A stretch of DNA of 64,000 nucleotides from Ceratobasidium sp. AG-K (Eukaryota; Basidiomycota; Agaricomycetes; Cantharellales; Ceratobasidiaceae), in assembly GCA_037039685.1 (NCBI GenBank), contig JAWNGF010000006.1, positions 1,240,001 to 1,304,000 on the forward strand, in the 5' to 3' direction. The notes under the pieces were generated by a model that saw nothing but the letters and a program-made list of their open reading frames with translations, ran no database searches and was not told the origin of the DNA. Positions 12,088-22,764 of the stretch are shown here, piece by piece; the first letter of the stretch is position 1; every line of letters begins with the position of its first letter. Position numbers and translations under genes: made by a program.

Positions 12088-13879
12088 TTACAAAGTATAC
12101 CTCCATTGGACGGTTTCCACACTCTTGCGAGCGCTAGACTCGTCCAAGCTTGCCTCCTCGGTATCCAACTTGGCATTCATGCTACAGAACCGGAGCGCGA
12201 CTGCTCCAACAATAACACATAAACCAGTTTGCATCGCCATCGAGGCGATACATCCTTGCCGGTACCTAGGAGCACTTGAAGAAATGCTGCAAACAAGCTG
12301 GTTAATTCCTAGTGGGTCGAAGTGGGTATAAAAACTCACAAGAGGGTGGAAGAGGCCATGTAACCAACTGCACCAAAGCCCAAGGCGATCGCGCCTGCTA
12401 CAGCCCGCTTGCAAGTCCCTCGAACGCTGGGCCAAAATTAGCGCCTAATGTCAGCGTATATGCCGATGGACTCACTTGTTTTGCAACATGACCATTATGA
12501 AAGGCAGTTGTGCAGCACTTCCTGCATACGCCAAAAATGTGCCGAAAACGCCTGCACCCACGTTCTTGCTAAGCATACAACCAAACCCGATGATGCACAT
12601 AAATGCGGTAACGATGATATACGGAGCACGAGTACGTGTGCGGTCCGAGTGACGTGCCATAATAACTGCAAAGCCCGCGGCGACAAACCAGGCTGGAATC
12701 GAGAGGGCGGCTGTGCCAGCTGGAGAGTAGCCGAGGGAGGCGAGACGGGCCTTTCCAACAGTAGAAAGCGCGGTCGCTGCGACATTAGCGCAACCATAAG
12801 CTAGACCAAGAGCCCATATCATCCAGCATCTGAAATGATAAAGGACCTTTTCCCAGACGTGTGCATCGCAGGCGATATGATCATTTCGGTCTTTCTCGAG
12901 ACGATCGAGAACTGGACACCGTTGAATGTGAGCATTATGAAAGATGCTTTGGGTTAGAGGATTTTGTACCTTGCTTGCGATCCCCCTCGTTCAAAAAAGT
13001 AGCACGTTCAGGAAAATTTGGGACGAACATAAGCGCCAGGAAAGAGATGCAGGCGATAAGGGAGCCTAGGATCCTCCGGTGAGCCATCTTCCAATTAATC
13101 AACCATCAACGTACCAAATACTATAAAAACCCACTGCCATCCTCGCAGCCCGCTGGTCCCGTTCATAAGCATCACAAGGTATGCGAGAATGGGGGAAGCG
13201 CCGTGAGCCAAGATTTGTGCTTGGTAGAAAATCGTCATGCGAAGTCCAAGCTCAAAGCGAGTGTACCAGCAGGTAATAAGTAGAGTGCAAACCGATAAGA
13301 AACCGCGCGAAGTATCTAGCTCAGCCCCGGTTCAGCCAACTCAATAAATTCACACTTACCCGCTCTGAAGAGCGCCTAGGATAGCACGTACTACGGCCAG
13401 CTGCTGCCAGTTTTGGAGAAATGCAACAGCAATACCACCATCAATACCCCAGAAGAATACGATCGCAAACAGGAACAACCGAGGGTGATATCGACGGACA
13501 AGCAGTGCACCTGGGAGCTGAAATATGATATCTATACGACAAAATAAAATAGTTAGCCGTGGGCTAAGAAGCATGCGATCTCGTGGATATGGGTGACATA
13601 CAGCCAACGAAAAACACAAGCAAGGATACCCAGTAATCATTATTTTTGAACCCCATTATCGTAACCCCAAAGGAGTCGAGCCGAGCTGCTCCAAAGTTCA
13701 GGAGAGTCATGATTGGCATAACAAACAGGTCGACCCCGACGCATCAGGCCAGAGTCGTCAGTACGGCCACTCTCAAGAAAAGGAACATCAGGGATAATAT
13801 CATTGGTTTTTGTGAGCTTGAGGTCGGCTTTGTCGTCAGAGATGGATGAAGCATCCTCGCGCTTGTCATGGGTTGACAT
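12088..13879 (-). CDS. MFS transporter, anion:cation symporter (allantoate permease) type, with apparent frameshift
   Basis: Plasma-membrane major facilitator with the multi-exon pattern of the fungal ACS family (Dal5/Tna1-like), which moves small organic anions such as allantoate or nicotinate; the substrate cannot be read here. The N-terminal cytoplasmic tail starts MSTHDKREDASSIS. It is followed by VDLFVMPIMTLLNFGAA and NNDYWVSLLVFFVGY (TM1-2), IIFQLPGALLVRRYHPRLFL, then AVVRAILGALQSG (motif-A region). Later exons give CWMIWALGLAYGCANVAATA, then AALSIPAWFVAAGFAVIMAR, then FGTFLAYAGSAAQLPFIMVM. The C-terminus is SVETVQWRYTL, a typical ending for this family. At the run of four C (plus strand 13734-13737) the tail frame (LMRRG) and the TM1 frame (VDLFV) are offset by one base, and no intron fits. 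Either a single-base insertion has broken the gene or there is a sequence error. Confidence 0.82.
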
Positions 13880-14888
13880 CCCAAGTCTTTAGATCACTGA
13901 GCGAAGGAGAGGAGAGGGGAACTCTGGGCCTTCATAGTTCATGTGGAAGCCTATTTCAATGTCTATGTAGCTGGAGAGAGCCGTAGGAGCGGCGTAGGAG
14001 TATATCCTCCGCGTCCAGATCGTAAATAGCGCAAAAGGTACTGGTCTTTGGTAGAGATGAAGATTGCGCTTGAAATGGTCCTAGATGAGAAGATGGAAAA
14101 GCCGTGCCCTAAAATCGTTGATTTTCCCCTTTTCGGTTGAGTGACGAGCGGTTATACGGCTAGCTTGTTATCGAATGTGGATTCTAGAACACGCTTGGCG
14201 TGCCCCCGTACCGTTTTCGTAAAGGTGCCTTGCCATAAAATCTATACACCCTATCATCACAACCGGTGACCATGCCAAAAGCCGAATATGGTCAACAATG
14301 GATTGTGGCGCGAAGTGGCCCGTTATCCCATTTGATACCGATCCGGGCCTAGTTCGAGACAACCAGCCATCGATGGTCAGTGGCCAAATGCCAAGAGCGA
14401 TGTATCACGAAATGAAAGCCCGGTCAGGAACAACTACGTAGCAGCAACTCCTGTGATTGGATAACGAGCAGGGGGCGCACGATGTCTCGAGCGCACAACG
14501 AGGTGACAGTCAAGGTGGGGTGAATTTGAAATGCAACAACCTGGTGATTGGCATCACGCCTGTCAGGTCCCCGTTCGTCCCGTTCGTAACTATCCCCTCG
14601 TATAGACATCATGCGTGATTCCTAATTCACCCAAGGATGGCTTGTGCACACCTCTCAATGGGGTCTTCTAAGTTAATTCCAGCTAACCATCGGATTGCTT
14701 CAGCTATCGATCAAGCAAGAAGCTAGCCCTCCCCTCGAAGTGGGCTCTTTCGATCGGGCCCAGCTTGGGAGGGGTTAGTTTCTGGATGTCTGTTCCAGCT
14801 TCTGACTTTTCAGGAATGCGAAACTCTAGATGGACTATTGAGTCTGGTTGAACATGACATAAGCCGGGCTACTTGAGACTACGACACA
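13880..14888. other. Intergenic; no gene supported
   Basis: Upstream region of the transporter, followed by unassigned sequence. No open frame has a recognisable domain. Confidence 0.4.
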
Positions 14889-15181
14889 CACTGTTGGGGG
14901 CCGAGGGACTGAATATTAGTGACCTGCATACTGAACCAAAAATGGCCGCTTTCAGTGACGTATTGCCTTAGGCTTCAGGCATTTTGCGCGTGGTTCGGGT
15001 TGATCCTTATCAAAAATAGTATATTTGAAATGATTGTGGGGCTAATTTGCCCCCCGGTCAGCCCTGGGGATAAGGTTCAGTGAAAATATAGCGGAAAGCG
15101 GTCACGGTCAGTGCTTTGGACTATGAGTTTTCAATGTTTAGATCACAAGGATTCAGCCCGCCTAGCCCACACAGTGACAAG
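14889..15181 (+). repeat. Solo copy of a terminal-repeat family (CACTGTTGGGGG...)
   Basis: Begins CACTGTTGGGGGCC and includes the phrase ACCAAAAATGGCCGCTTTCA, then the phrase GGGGCTAATTTGCCCCCCGG, and ends near GCCTAGCCCACACAGTG. The same sequence with scattered differences occurs at 36984-37270 (same orientation) and 37905-38195 (reverse complement), where the two copies bound a 1.2-kb element. Here no partner copy is found nearby, so this looks like one end of a truncated element or a solo terminal repeat. The CACTG end recalls CACTA-superfamily termini; that is inference. Confidence 0.75.
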
Positions 15182-15690
15182 GTACCCACGGACTCTCACC
15201 TGTCACGCTCTGCATATACCCCTTCACTTACGTTGCATCCCAATACCTCATTCTTTGCCGTTTCCTGCACTTCCCTCCTCGGATGTGAATCTCAGTCTTC
15301 GGTTAGCGTCAGTTACCGTTACATGCCTCAAATACTGTGCTCTGTGATACTCCGAAATCCATTACCAGCCACCCACTGTGGATATGATAAATTTATAATT
15401 CCGCACAGCTCTGTTGAATGCGATACGGTCCGCATTAGAATTGACAAGAATAAAGTGGCGCAATCAATTCCAGACATTGTAGGCCCGATAGTGACCATGT
15501 ATTTGACCTTAATCCGCCTCCAACCTCATAAGACCTCACTCCAGCTTCTCTTTGCGAGCAGAGCAACTTTCTGTGAATGGCTTCAACGACTAAATAAAAT
15601 GCAAGGATGCGACGCCCACCAGACATAGTAACTCAAGTTTAGTGTTAGGAGCTGACTTGGGCGTTACGCTAAAAGAACCAAAAATCTGGA
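15182..15690. other. Unassigned stretch between repeat and inverted-repeat arm
   Basis: One open frame on the plus strand (about 15116-15628) overlaps the repeat and shows no domain. Nothing else seen. Confidence 0.4.
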
Positions 15691-16471
15691 GGGATAGGCG
15701 AGTATTGCCACCAGGCTTGGCGAACTGTGAGCCCCGAAACATTGACGATCAGTTCAGGAGTGAAGTGTCACCAGAGTCTACATGTATGCTGTACCTCACA
15801 TGTGCCCGCATATATGTGACCGTTCAAGCATATCTTTTGTCTATGTGATTATGTGCCAAGGCGCTTCTCAACTGATGGGGCTAGCCGAGCGATGTTTGGC
15901 GCGAAAGGCTTGATCAAGAAACTGTTTGGCATTGTTTACGCCGACAGATCATGGACCGGACACGCCGATCATCGAGATATATACAAGGATCATGGTAAAG
16001 TTCTTCCTATATGTATATTATAATGTAGCGTTCACCGGCTCATGCATATTGGTATGGCTCCCAGTATCTAGAAAGGGATGTGGTCATACTAGCTCTGAGC
16101 TACTGGACGCCGGGCACGCCGGGCACTTTACCCGCAACCATCGCTTACGAACCGTGCTTCACGCAGGCTAGACAATATACCGACGAATGCATCCACCCAG
16201 TCAACTCACGCTTCGGAAGCGTAAAATCATGCCCGAAAGACCACACGTGTAACAATGGGCGCGCACCTGTTGGAAGGAAGCCCGGGAGCGTATGGCAGCG
16301 GCAGCTCGCATACTAGTATACCGCCTTCGTGGCCCCAGCCGACGGCGCGTATCAGCACTCTGCGTGCGGGATAGAATGTACTGTATGTTCCGTCTAGGAA
16401 GGCGAGGACTGTGAAGAGTCGATTCTGCCCGAACCTGGTTGTGCTGGTTGAAGTATGCGATACTCAAACGG

Positions 16472-16478
16472 TATAAAA
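16472..16478 (+). promoter_or_regulatory. TATA box of lysozyme-like/CBM5-12 gene, left copy
   Basis: GGTATAAAACG about 90 bp before the start codon at 16567. It has four A after TAT-A, versus six in the right-arm copy. Confidence 0.6.
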
Positions 16479-16566
16479 CGAGTACATACAAGCTCGACTA
16501 GAAACCAGCACCAACAGGTCTCTCTCTACTTTCGATACACTCTACACTCACCTCCATCAGTTCGAC

Positions 16567-17530
16567 ATGAAGTTCTTGGCCCTCGCCGCAACCACCGCTC
16601 TCGCCCTCCTGCAGGTGTCTTTCGCTGCTCCTGCCGTCAAGGCTCGCGACTGCGCGTCGATCCCTTCGACCGCCAACCCGGCTATCAGGGACCAGGTCTA
16701 CCGCATCACCGTCGGTCGCGGAGTGACGGACAAGGTGCTGCTGAGCACGTTTGAGGTATGGGGCATACATAACTTGGTCTTGTGATGACACGACTCATCG
16801 GGACTAATCAACCAGACCGCTTGGATCGAGTCACACGTCAACAATCTGTGAGTGGTGATCGAACAGCGACAAGACCATTCGCTAACATACCGTTTCCTGA
16901 ATTCCAGGCCTTGCGGAGACCAAGACTCGATCGGGGTGTTCCAGCAGCGTCCCAGCCAAGGGTGGGGTTCGTATGCCCAGATCATGGATGTTAACTACAG
17001 CACCAACAAGGTGAGCTGTGACACGAACGATGGCTGGTAATCAAACTGAACTCGTCAATAACAACCATCGTAGTACCTCGACCAAGCGATTGTGAATGAC
17101 AGGAACAACCCGGGATACAGCGCTGGACAACTCGCCCAGTCGGTTCAACGTTCCGAGTTCCCCCTTCGTGTAAGTTTCTCGACAGAGTTGTCCATGAAGG
17201 ATACTGACGGTAAGAGTGGACTCTATAGTACGATCAGGCCGAAGGTATTGCGCGCGACCTGCTTGCCCAAGCCCGGGCTTCCGTTGGCGGAGTCACTCCG
17301 GGAACTGGCAAGTGTGCTGGCGTTGCAGCGTACGGATCCGCTACCGTGTACACTGGCGGCCAACGATGCACTTACGGAGGGTGAGCGCGGATCCCTTCAT
17401 CACTTGTATAATGCTCTAACAACGAGAAACAATGAATCGCAGACGCCTATGGACTGCCAAATGGTGGACGCAGTACGAAACACCGAGCACTGGTGGTACC
17501 GGAGTGTGGCAGGACAATGGTGCCTGCTAG
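16567..17530 (+). CDS. Secreted lysozyme/transglycosylase-like protein with C-terminal CBM5/12, left copy
   Basis: Six exons: 16567-16755, 16816-16847, 16908-17010, 17074-17169, 17229-17380, 17443-17530. They sum to 660 nt, or 219 residues. A signal peptide (MKFLALAATTALALLQVSFA) and short pro-region precede the catalytic-like domain, residues about 28-160. It contains TAWIESHVNNLPCGDQDSIG, GVFQQRPSQGWGSYAQIMD and AQSVQRSEFPLRYDQAE. These phrases strongly recall actinobacterial lysozyme-superfamily proteins (GDRDS-G-FQQRPSQGWG...AQ-VQRS-FP-Y). The Glu in WIESHVNN sits where the soluble lytic transglycosylase fold has its catalytic acid; that placement is inference. The C-terminal module, about 170-219, is a CBM5/12 chitin-binding domain: ATVYTGGQRCTYGGRLWTAK, KWWTQYETP, GVWQDNGAC. 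Likely secreted and active on peptidoglycan or chitin-containing walls. The duplicate is at 19680-20643, in tail-to-tail orientation. Confidence 0.85.
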
Positions 17531-17639
17531 ATAGGCTGGAGGCGGATGTATGGAAGCCTCTTACGGTTGAAAATTCGGCATGGCGTATGCTATCGGGTCT
17601 GAACTCATACATAGAATACATTGTTCTTAAATCAAAATT

Positions 17640-19570
17640 TTTCTTGACATTGCAAGTCGTTTAAAGGTAAAGGTACCGGTTTCAGTCGAGATAGTGGTAT
17701 TGTTGGTAACGTGCCAGGAAGTCGACTTCACGACCTTCCTGACCGTGACCCCCTCGTTGACGTGTCCTACTTGGGGGTCGGGCACGGACGATGACCCTGG
17801 CTCGCAGATTTCGACCCGGAGCTGTGAAATCATCATTCCAAAACACTGCCGCACAAGACACTCGCTCCACGCACACAATTAGCAATATGCCAACGATCCA
17901 ATGACCATCACGATGCTTCAAGTTACAGCGCAACATTAGCACCGGCTTCAGACATCCACGCAGCATTCGCCTGGCCCATACACTGAGACATTAGATCCGA
18001 CAGAGGGGGGATTTCTGGCGTCACCTCTTTGCGTCCGTTACGATTCTCGGACAATTTGTTGTCACAACTACTGCTAGTAATTTTCTGAAGCCCAACCAAC
18101 ACACTCGTATACCCGCATGAAGTCAGGGCCCATTATGGTTGAGCCAATAGCAGGCTTGAACGGAGGAAAAAACTTAGGGTTTTGTACAACCCGCAGAGCG
18201 AGGTCTTGAGTACTGCCCATACTCCGACAGCTGAGGTTCTCGCGTCGGTTAAGCTACTCGCACCGACAGCAACGCGGAAATAGGCGTATATGCGTTTGGA
18301 GCTGGGGTATTGGGTGCGGGGGCAAATAATGTGGCGTAGGTACAGCAGACCTGAGGGTGGTTGCCGATGCCGGTCCTGGTGTCTGTTCCACAGCGAGCTT
18401 CGGGGTGAGGACAAGTTGTGGAAAATATAAGCCTGTGCTTGGTGTCGGTGCTGTTTTCTCACACCTTATGGTTTCAGGAGACTTACCAACTTCCGAGATA
18501 GAAAAATCACAGGTTCTACCCTCGATTTTGAAGAACGGTCTGCTGGTACCTTGAGGGTCGAGTGAATGGTTCAGGGTTTATTTGTGTAATGAGAGTTATA
18601 TTTCCGGTTAAAAGACTCGAGCTGTAATGTACAAACTGTTTCAAAAGTTTCATGATCTCCTGGTGGATTTAAATGAGTGAACATGTGAGCTCTACCGCAC
18701 ACGTATCTCAGGTGGGTCTGAACGTTACAGCAACGTTGACATGCTTTGTGGGATCTTTGACCGTCAACGCCACATCGCCGATTGATGGCTAAGTGGTATC
18801 TTACGGCCTGCCGGTCAGGCCGGAAGGATGTGAGACGGACGAGTTTTCTGTGCACCAGCGAAAGTGCCCAAAGCGAAGTTGAGATTTGTGTTATGACATA
18901 TTATTGAGAGTCCCGAGTGCATTGAGAATTTCTGAGAAGCGTCTGAGTCCTGCGCCAACCTGGAATTGCATGCCCTGATGCGTCAGCGCATAGTCTGTGG
19001 TCGATCAACCTAACCACAACTTGGTAGGCTCAAGTTCGAGCCTATAAGCTACTACCGAATCCTCTACCAGTTCACAATGTTGGAGCTACACCGGCAGGCT
19101 TTTTTTAGTTTATCTGATGGATCTTAGTCCCACTTAAACGAATTGCAAACATCAAAAGGCTCGGGTCCCGTGTCGACGTGTGTGGCACTTCAATGAGGCA
19201 CAAGAACTGGAGGCCACAAATTTGGTGGATTCTTGACTCGTTATATCAGGATGCAATTCAGCCACAGAAGCCAACGAGGCTGATCACCATATATTCTCGG
19301 AAGTTCAACCCGATTCGTCAAGAAGCTCAGGCTTGCAGACTTTGTGCGATTACCTGCAAACCTACAGTAAAGTCACGAGGTTCCCTCTGACCGAAGGCCT
19401 GAAGCTCTACCATATTGCAAAGCTGCCAGTCCAAATGCTTAATCATGCACTCTCATCTATAAGAGACCACCCTGGAGGGCAGGGATCGACGTACCAAATA
19501 ACGATTTAAAGTAGAATCATTCCTCAGACGACTGTACTGCTTCTTCACCGCTGGCATGGCTTAAACACAC
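17640..19570. other. Unique spacer of the inverted duplication
   Basis: 1931 bp lying between the two arms. I see no complete gene. A minus-strand frame around 17655-17880 has a Ser/Thr-rich stretch (KSTSWHVTNNTTISTETG) that may be a remnant of a secreted protein, but it has no clear start or partner exons. The part 18900-19100 has short stem-like stretches that do not fold into a convincing tRNA. Confidence 0.5.
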
Positions 19571-19679
19571 AATTTTGATTTAAGAACAATGTATTCTATG
19601 TATGAGTTCAGACCCGATAGCATACGCCATGCCGAATTTTCAACCGTAAGAGGCTTCCATACATCCGCCTCCAGCCTAT

Positions 19680-20643
19680 CTAGCAGGCACCATTGTCCTG
19701 CCACACTCCGGTACCACCAGTGCTCGGTGTTTCGTACTGCGTCCACCATTTGGCAGTCCATAGGCGTCTGCGATTCATTGTTTCTCGTTGTTAGAGCATT
19801 ATACAAGTGATGAAGGGATCCGCGCTCACCCTCCGTAAGTGCATCGTTGGCCGCCAGTGTACACGGTAGCGGATCCGTACGCTGCAACGCCAGCACACTT
19901 GCCAGTTCCCGGAGTGACTCCGCCAACGGAAGCCCGGGCTTGGGCAAGCAGGTCGCGCGCAATACCTTCGGCCTGATCGTACTATAGAGTCCACTCTTAC
20001 CGTCAGTATCCTTCATGGACAACTCTGTCGAGAAACTTACACGAAGGGGGAACTCGGAACGTTGAACCGACTGGGCGAGTTGTCCAGCGCTGTATCCCGG
20101 GTTGTTCCTGTCATTCACAATCGCTTGGTCGAGGTACTACGATGGTTGTTATTGACGAGTTCAGTTTGATTACCAGCCATCGTTCGTGTCACAGCTCACC
20201 TTGTTGGTGCTGTAGTTAACATCCATGATCTGGGCATACGAACCCCACCCTTGGCTGGGACGCTGCTGGAACACCCCGATCGAGTCTTGGTCTCCGCAAG
20301 GCCTGGAATTCAGGAAACGGTATGTTAGCGAATGGTCTTGTCGCTGTTCGATCACCACTCACAGATTGTTGACGTGTGACTCGATCCAAGCGGTCTGGTT
20401 GATTAGTCCCGATGAGTCGTGTCATCACAAGACCAAGTTATGTATGCCCCATACCTCAAACGTGCTCAGCAGCACCTTGTCCGTCACTCCGCGACCGACG
20501 GTGATGCGGTAGACCTGGTCCCTGATAGCCGGGTTGGCGGTCGAAGGGATCGACGCGCAGTCGCGAGCCTTGACGGCAGGAGCAGCGAAAGACACCTGCA
20601 GGAGGGCGAGAGCGGTGGTTGCGGCGAGGGCCAAGAACTTCAT
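19680..20643 (-). CDS. Secreted lysozyme/transglycosylase-like protein with C-terminal CBM5/12, right copy
   Basis: Mirror image of the gene at 16567-17530. Exons: 20643-20455, 20394-20363, 20302-20200, 20136-20041, 19981-19830, 19767-19680. The predicted 219-residue protein is identical as far as I can read: signal peptide, lysozyme-like domain with WIESHVNN and FQQRPSQGWG, and CBM5/12 with KWWTQYETP. Both copies look functional: every splice site is GT-AG and no stop interrupts. Transcription of the two genes converges on the spacer, so read-through could yield complementary transcripts. Confidence 0.85.
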
Positions 20644-20731
20644 GTCGAACTGATGGAGGTGAGTGTAGAGTGTATCGAAAGTAGAGAGAGACCTGTTGGT
20701 GCTGGTTTCTAGTCGAGCTTGTATGTACTCG

Positions 20732-20740
20732 TTTTTTATA
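20732..20740 (-). promoter_or_regulatory. TATA box of lysozyme-like/CBM5-12 gene, right copy
   Basis: TATAAAAAA on the minus strand, two A longer than the left-arm TATA box. This is the one difference between the arms that I found. Confidence 0.6.
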
Positions 20741-21521
20741 CCGTTTGAGTATCGCATACTTCAACCAGCACAACCAGGTTCGGGCAGAATCGACTCTTCA
20801 CAGTCCTCGCCTTCCTAGACGGAACATACAGTACATTCTATCCCGCACGCAGAGTGCTGATACGCGCCGTCGGCTGGGGCCACGAAGGCGGTATACTAGT
20901 ATGCGAGCTGCCGCTGCCATACGCTCCCGGGCTTCCTTCCAACAGGTGCGCGCCCATTGTTACACGTGTGGTCTTTCGGGCATGATTTTACGCTTCCGAA
21001 GCGTGAGTTGACTGGGTGGATGCATTCGTCGGTATATTGTCTAGCCTGCGTGAAGCACGGTTCGTAAGCGATGGTTGCGGGTAAAGTGCCCGGCGTGCCC
21101 GGCGTCCAGTAGCTCAGAGCTAGTATGACCACATCCCTTTCTAGATACTGGGAGCCATACCAATATGCATGAGCCGGTGAACGCTACATTATAATATACA
21201 TATAGGAAGAACTTTACCATGATCCTTGTATATATCTCGATGATCGGCGTGTCCGGTCCATGATCTGTCGGCGTAAACAATGCCAAACAGTTTCTTGATC
21301 AAGCCTTTCGCGCCAAACATCGCTCGGCTAGCCCCATCAGTTGAGAAGCGCCTTGGCACATAATCACATAGACAAAAGATATGCTTGAACGGTCACATAT
21401 ATGCGGGCACATGTGAGGTACAGCATACATGTAGACTCTGGTGACACTTCACTCCTGAACTGATCGTCAATGTTTCGGGGCTCACAGTTCGCCAAGCCTG
21501 GTGGCAATACTCGCCTATCCC

Positions 21522-22764
21522 ACCCTTTTCAACTTCACATCCGACATACAGGCATCTCACAACAAGCCCCTGTGTGATACCCTTGACACCCTTGCCACCC
21601 TGGGTGATATATAGGGATGTTAGCTTCTTTCGACACATCGGAGCGGCCTACTTGGTTGCTCTCGACTGGAACATGCCGGTGAAAACAACGAAAAGCGTGC
21701 GGCTGTATGCCGGAGCTTGCGGAGTCGTACAGCCGGGACTTAGGCGCCAGGTCGCGCAGGAGTTAGTACATTCACGAATCACGTGGCTCGACTGCTCCGC
21801 AATCGACCACGTTAGTCTACGCGTCCGCCTCAGCGTCGCGTCTTTATTTTATTGTGTCCCGACCGCCTTCCCTTTGTTCCATCTAATATCCGGTTTTGTT
21901 CTTCAATATGCTCTCAAAACTTTCCCGATTCCTAAGTCTTCCTCCATAAGTCCTCCTGACCTAACACACTAGATGACAGTCGTCAAGATGGCCACCCGAC
22001 CCGCGAGTTCCGACCGCGTCTCGGTACCCCGGACCCCTATCTGCGTGCTACGCACGCGATCTCCCAAGCCCTCTGGTTCTTGGCGACTGTATGAACGATT
22101 ACTCACTTTGTGACTTATATATTCCTTTACTCTCACACGTATCGCGACGAAGCTACTAGAGCCTAAGTTCAAGTTGCACCGCGGATTTGATGTGGAGTCA
22201 GGTCGAAACCTGGCACCCGTGCACTCCCCTGGCTCGAATGCTGGGGTTTTCGCTAGCCGGACCAGGGTGGCAGGGGGAGAAAGGAAGGTGACTCAAGCCC
22301 GTATGAGGGAATGTTCTCACAAGATGGATCAGACTCCAAGTCTCAGGTTGCTTTCAGACAACCTCACTGGGGTGAGCGCTAAAGTCACATCCCATCACTA
22401 GATTTATATGCACAAAATCCTCAAAATCTCTCAGTGACCAAGGGGAAGAGAACGTTATAATAAACCTAACAGCGTATGGCTGACTACATGTGGGGCAGGT
22501 TAAGGCTACCCAGCCCGGCTATTCATCCCCTGTTCACTAGAAAAGCGGCTCTGATGCCAACATTAGTCAATACATATACAAAGCAACCATTCACGATGAT
22601 GCCTATGCTTAAAGTGATTTCACGGCTCATAGCATTTATTCCAGTCCTTCCCAAGTGCAAGGTCACGTAGTCAAACCTTAGGCTACCGGTGTAGCCAACG
22701 GTCATGATGCAATATAGGTTACGCTATATGGGGATAGACTGGAGTTCGTGAGGCATCCAGAAAA
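21522..22764. other. Intergenic; no gene supported
   Basis: Open frames on both strands (for example plus 21574-21972) show no domain. Nothing else recognised. Confidence 0.4.

Larger units (their letters stand above)
15691..17639 (+). repeat. Inverted duplication, left arm (1949 bp)
   Basis: Reverse complement of 19571-21521. By eye the arms match along their whole length: every open frame in one is found in the other on the opposite strand. The one difference I detect is a 2-nt expansion of an A-run in the TATA box (four A here, six in the right arm). Homology stops sharply at GGGATAGGCGAG (15691) and at AAATCAAAATT (17639). The arm contains about 0.88 kb of upstream sequence, one whole gene, and about 0.1 kb of downstream sequence. 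Confidence 0.95.
19571..21521 (-). repeat. Inverted duplication, right arm (1951 bp)
   Basis: Reverse complement of 15691-17639, two bases longer because of an A-run in the TATA box (20732-20740). Beyond both ends the sequence is unrelated to the flanks of the left arm. Near-identity over 1.95 kb, including introns and intergenic DNA, implies either a recent event or ongoing gene conversion. Confidence 0.95.

Noticed and set aside
11955..12090. Possible extra 3' exon of the MFS transporter
   Set aside because: The gene already ends in a family-typical VQWRYTL tail; the extra exon adds no recognised sequence.
17655..17880. Ser/Thr-rich minus-strand frame in the spacer (KSTSWHVTNNTTISTETG), possibly from a secreted beta-rich protein
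   Set aside because: Too short, no start, no neighbouring exon; similarity to any family is only a vague impression.
18950..19080. tRNA-like phrase with CTCAAGTTCGAGCC
   Set aside because: No acceptor stem or anticodon arm can be paired around it.
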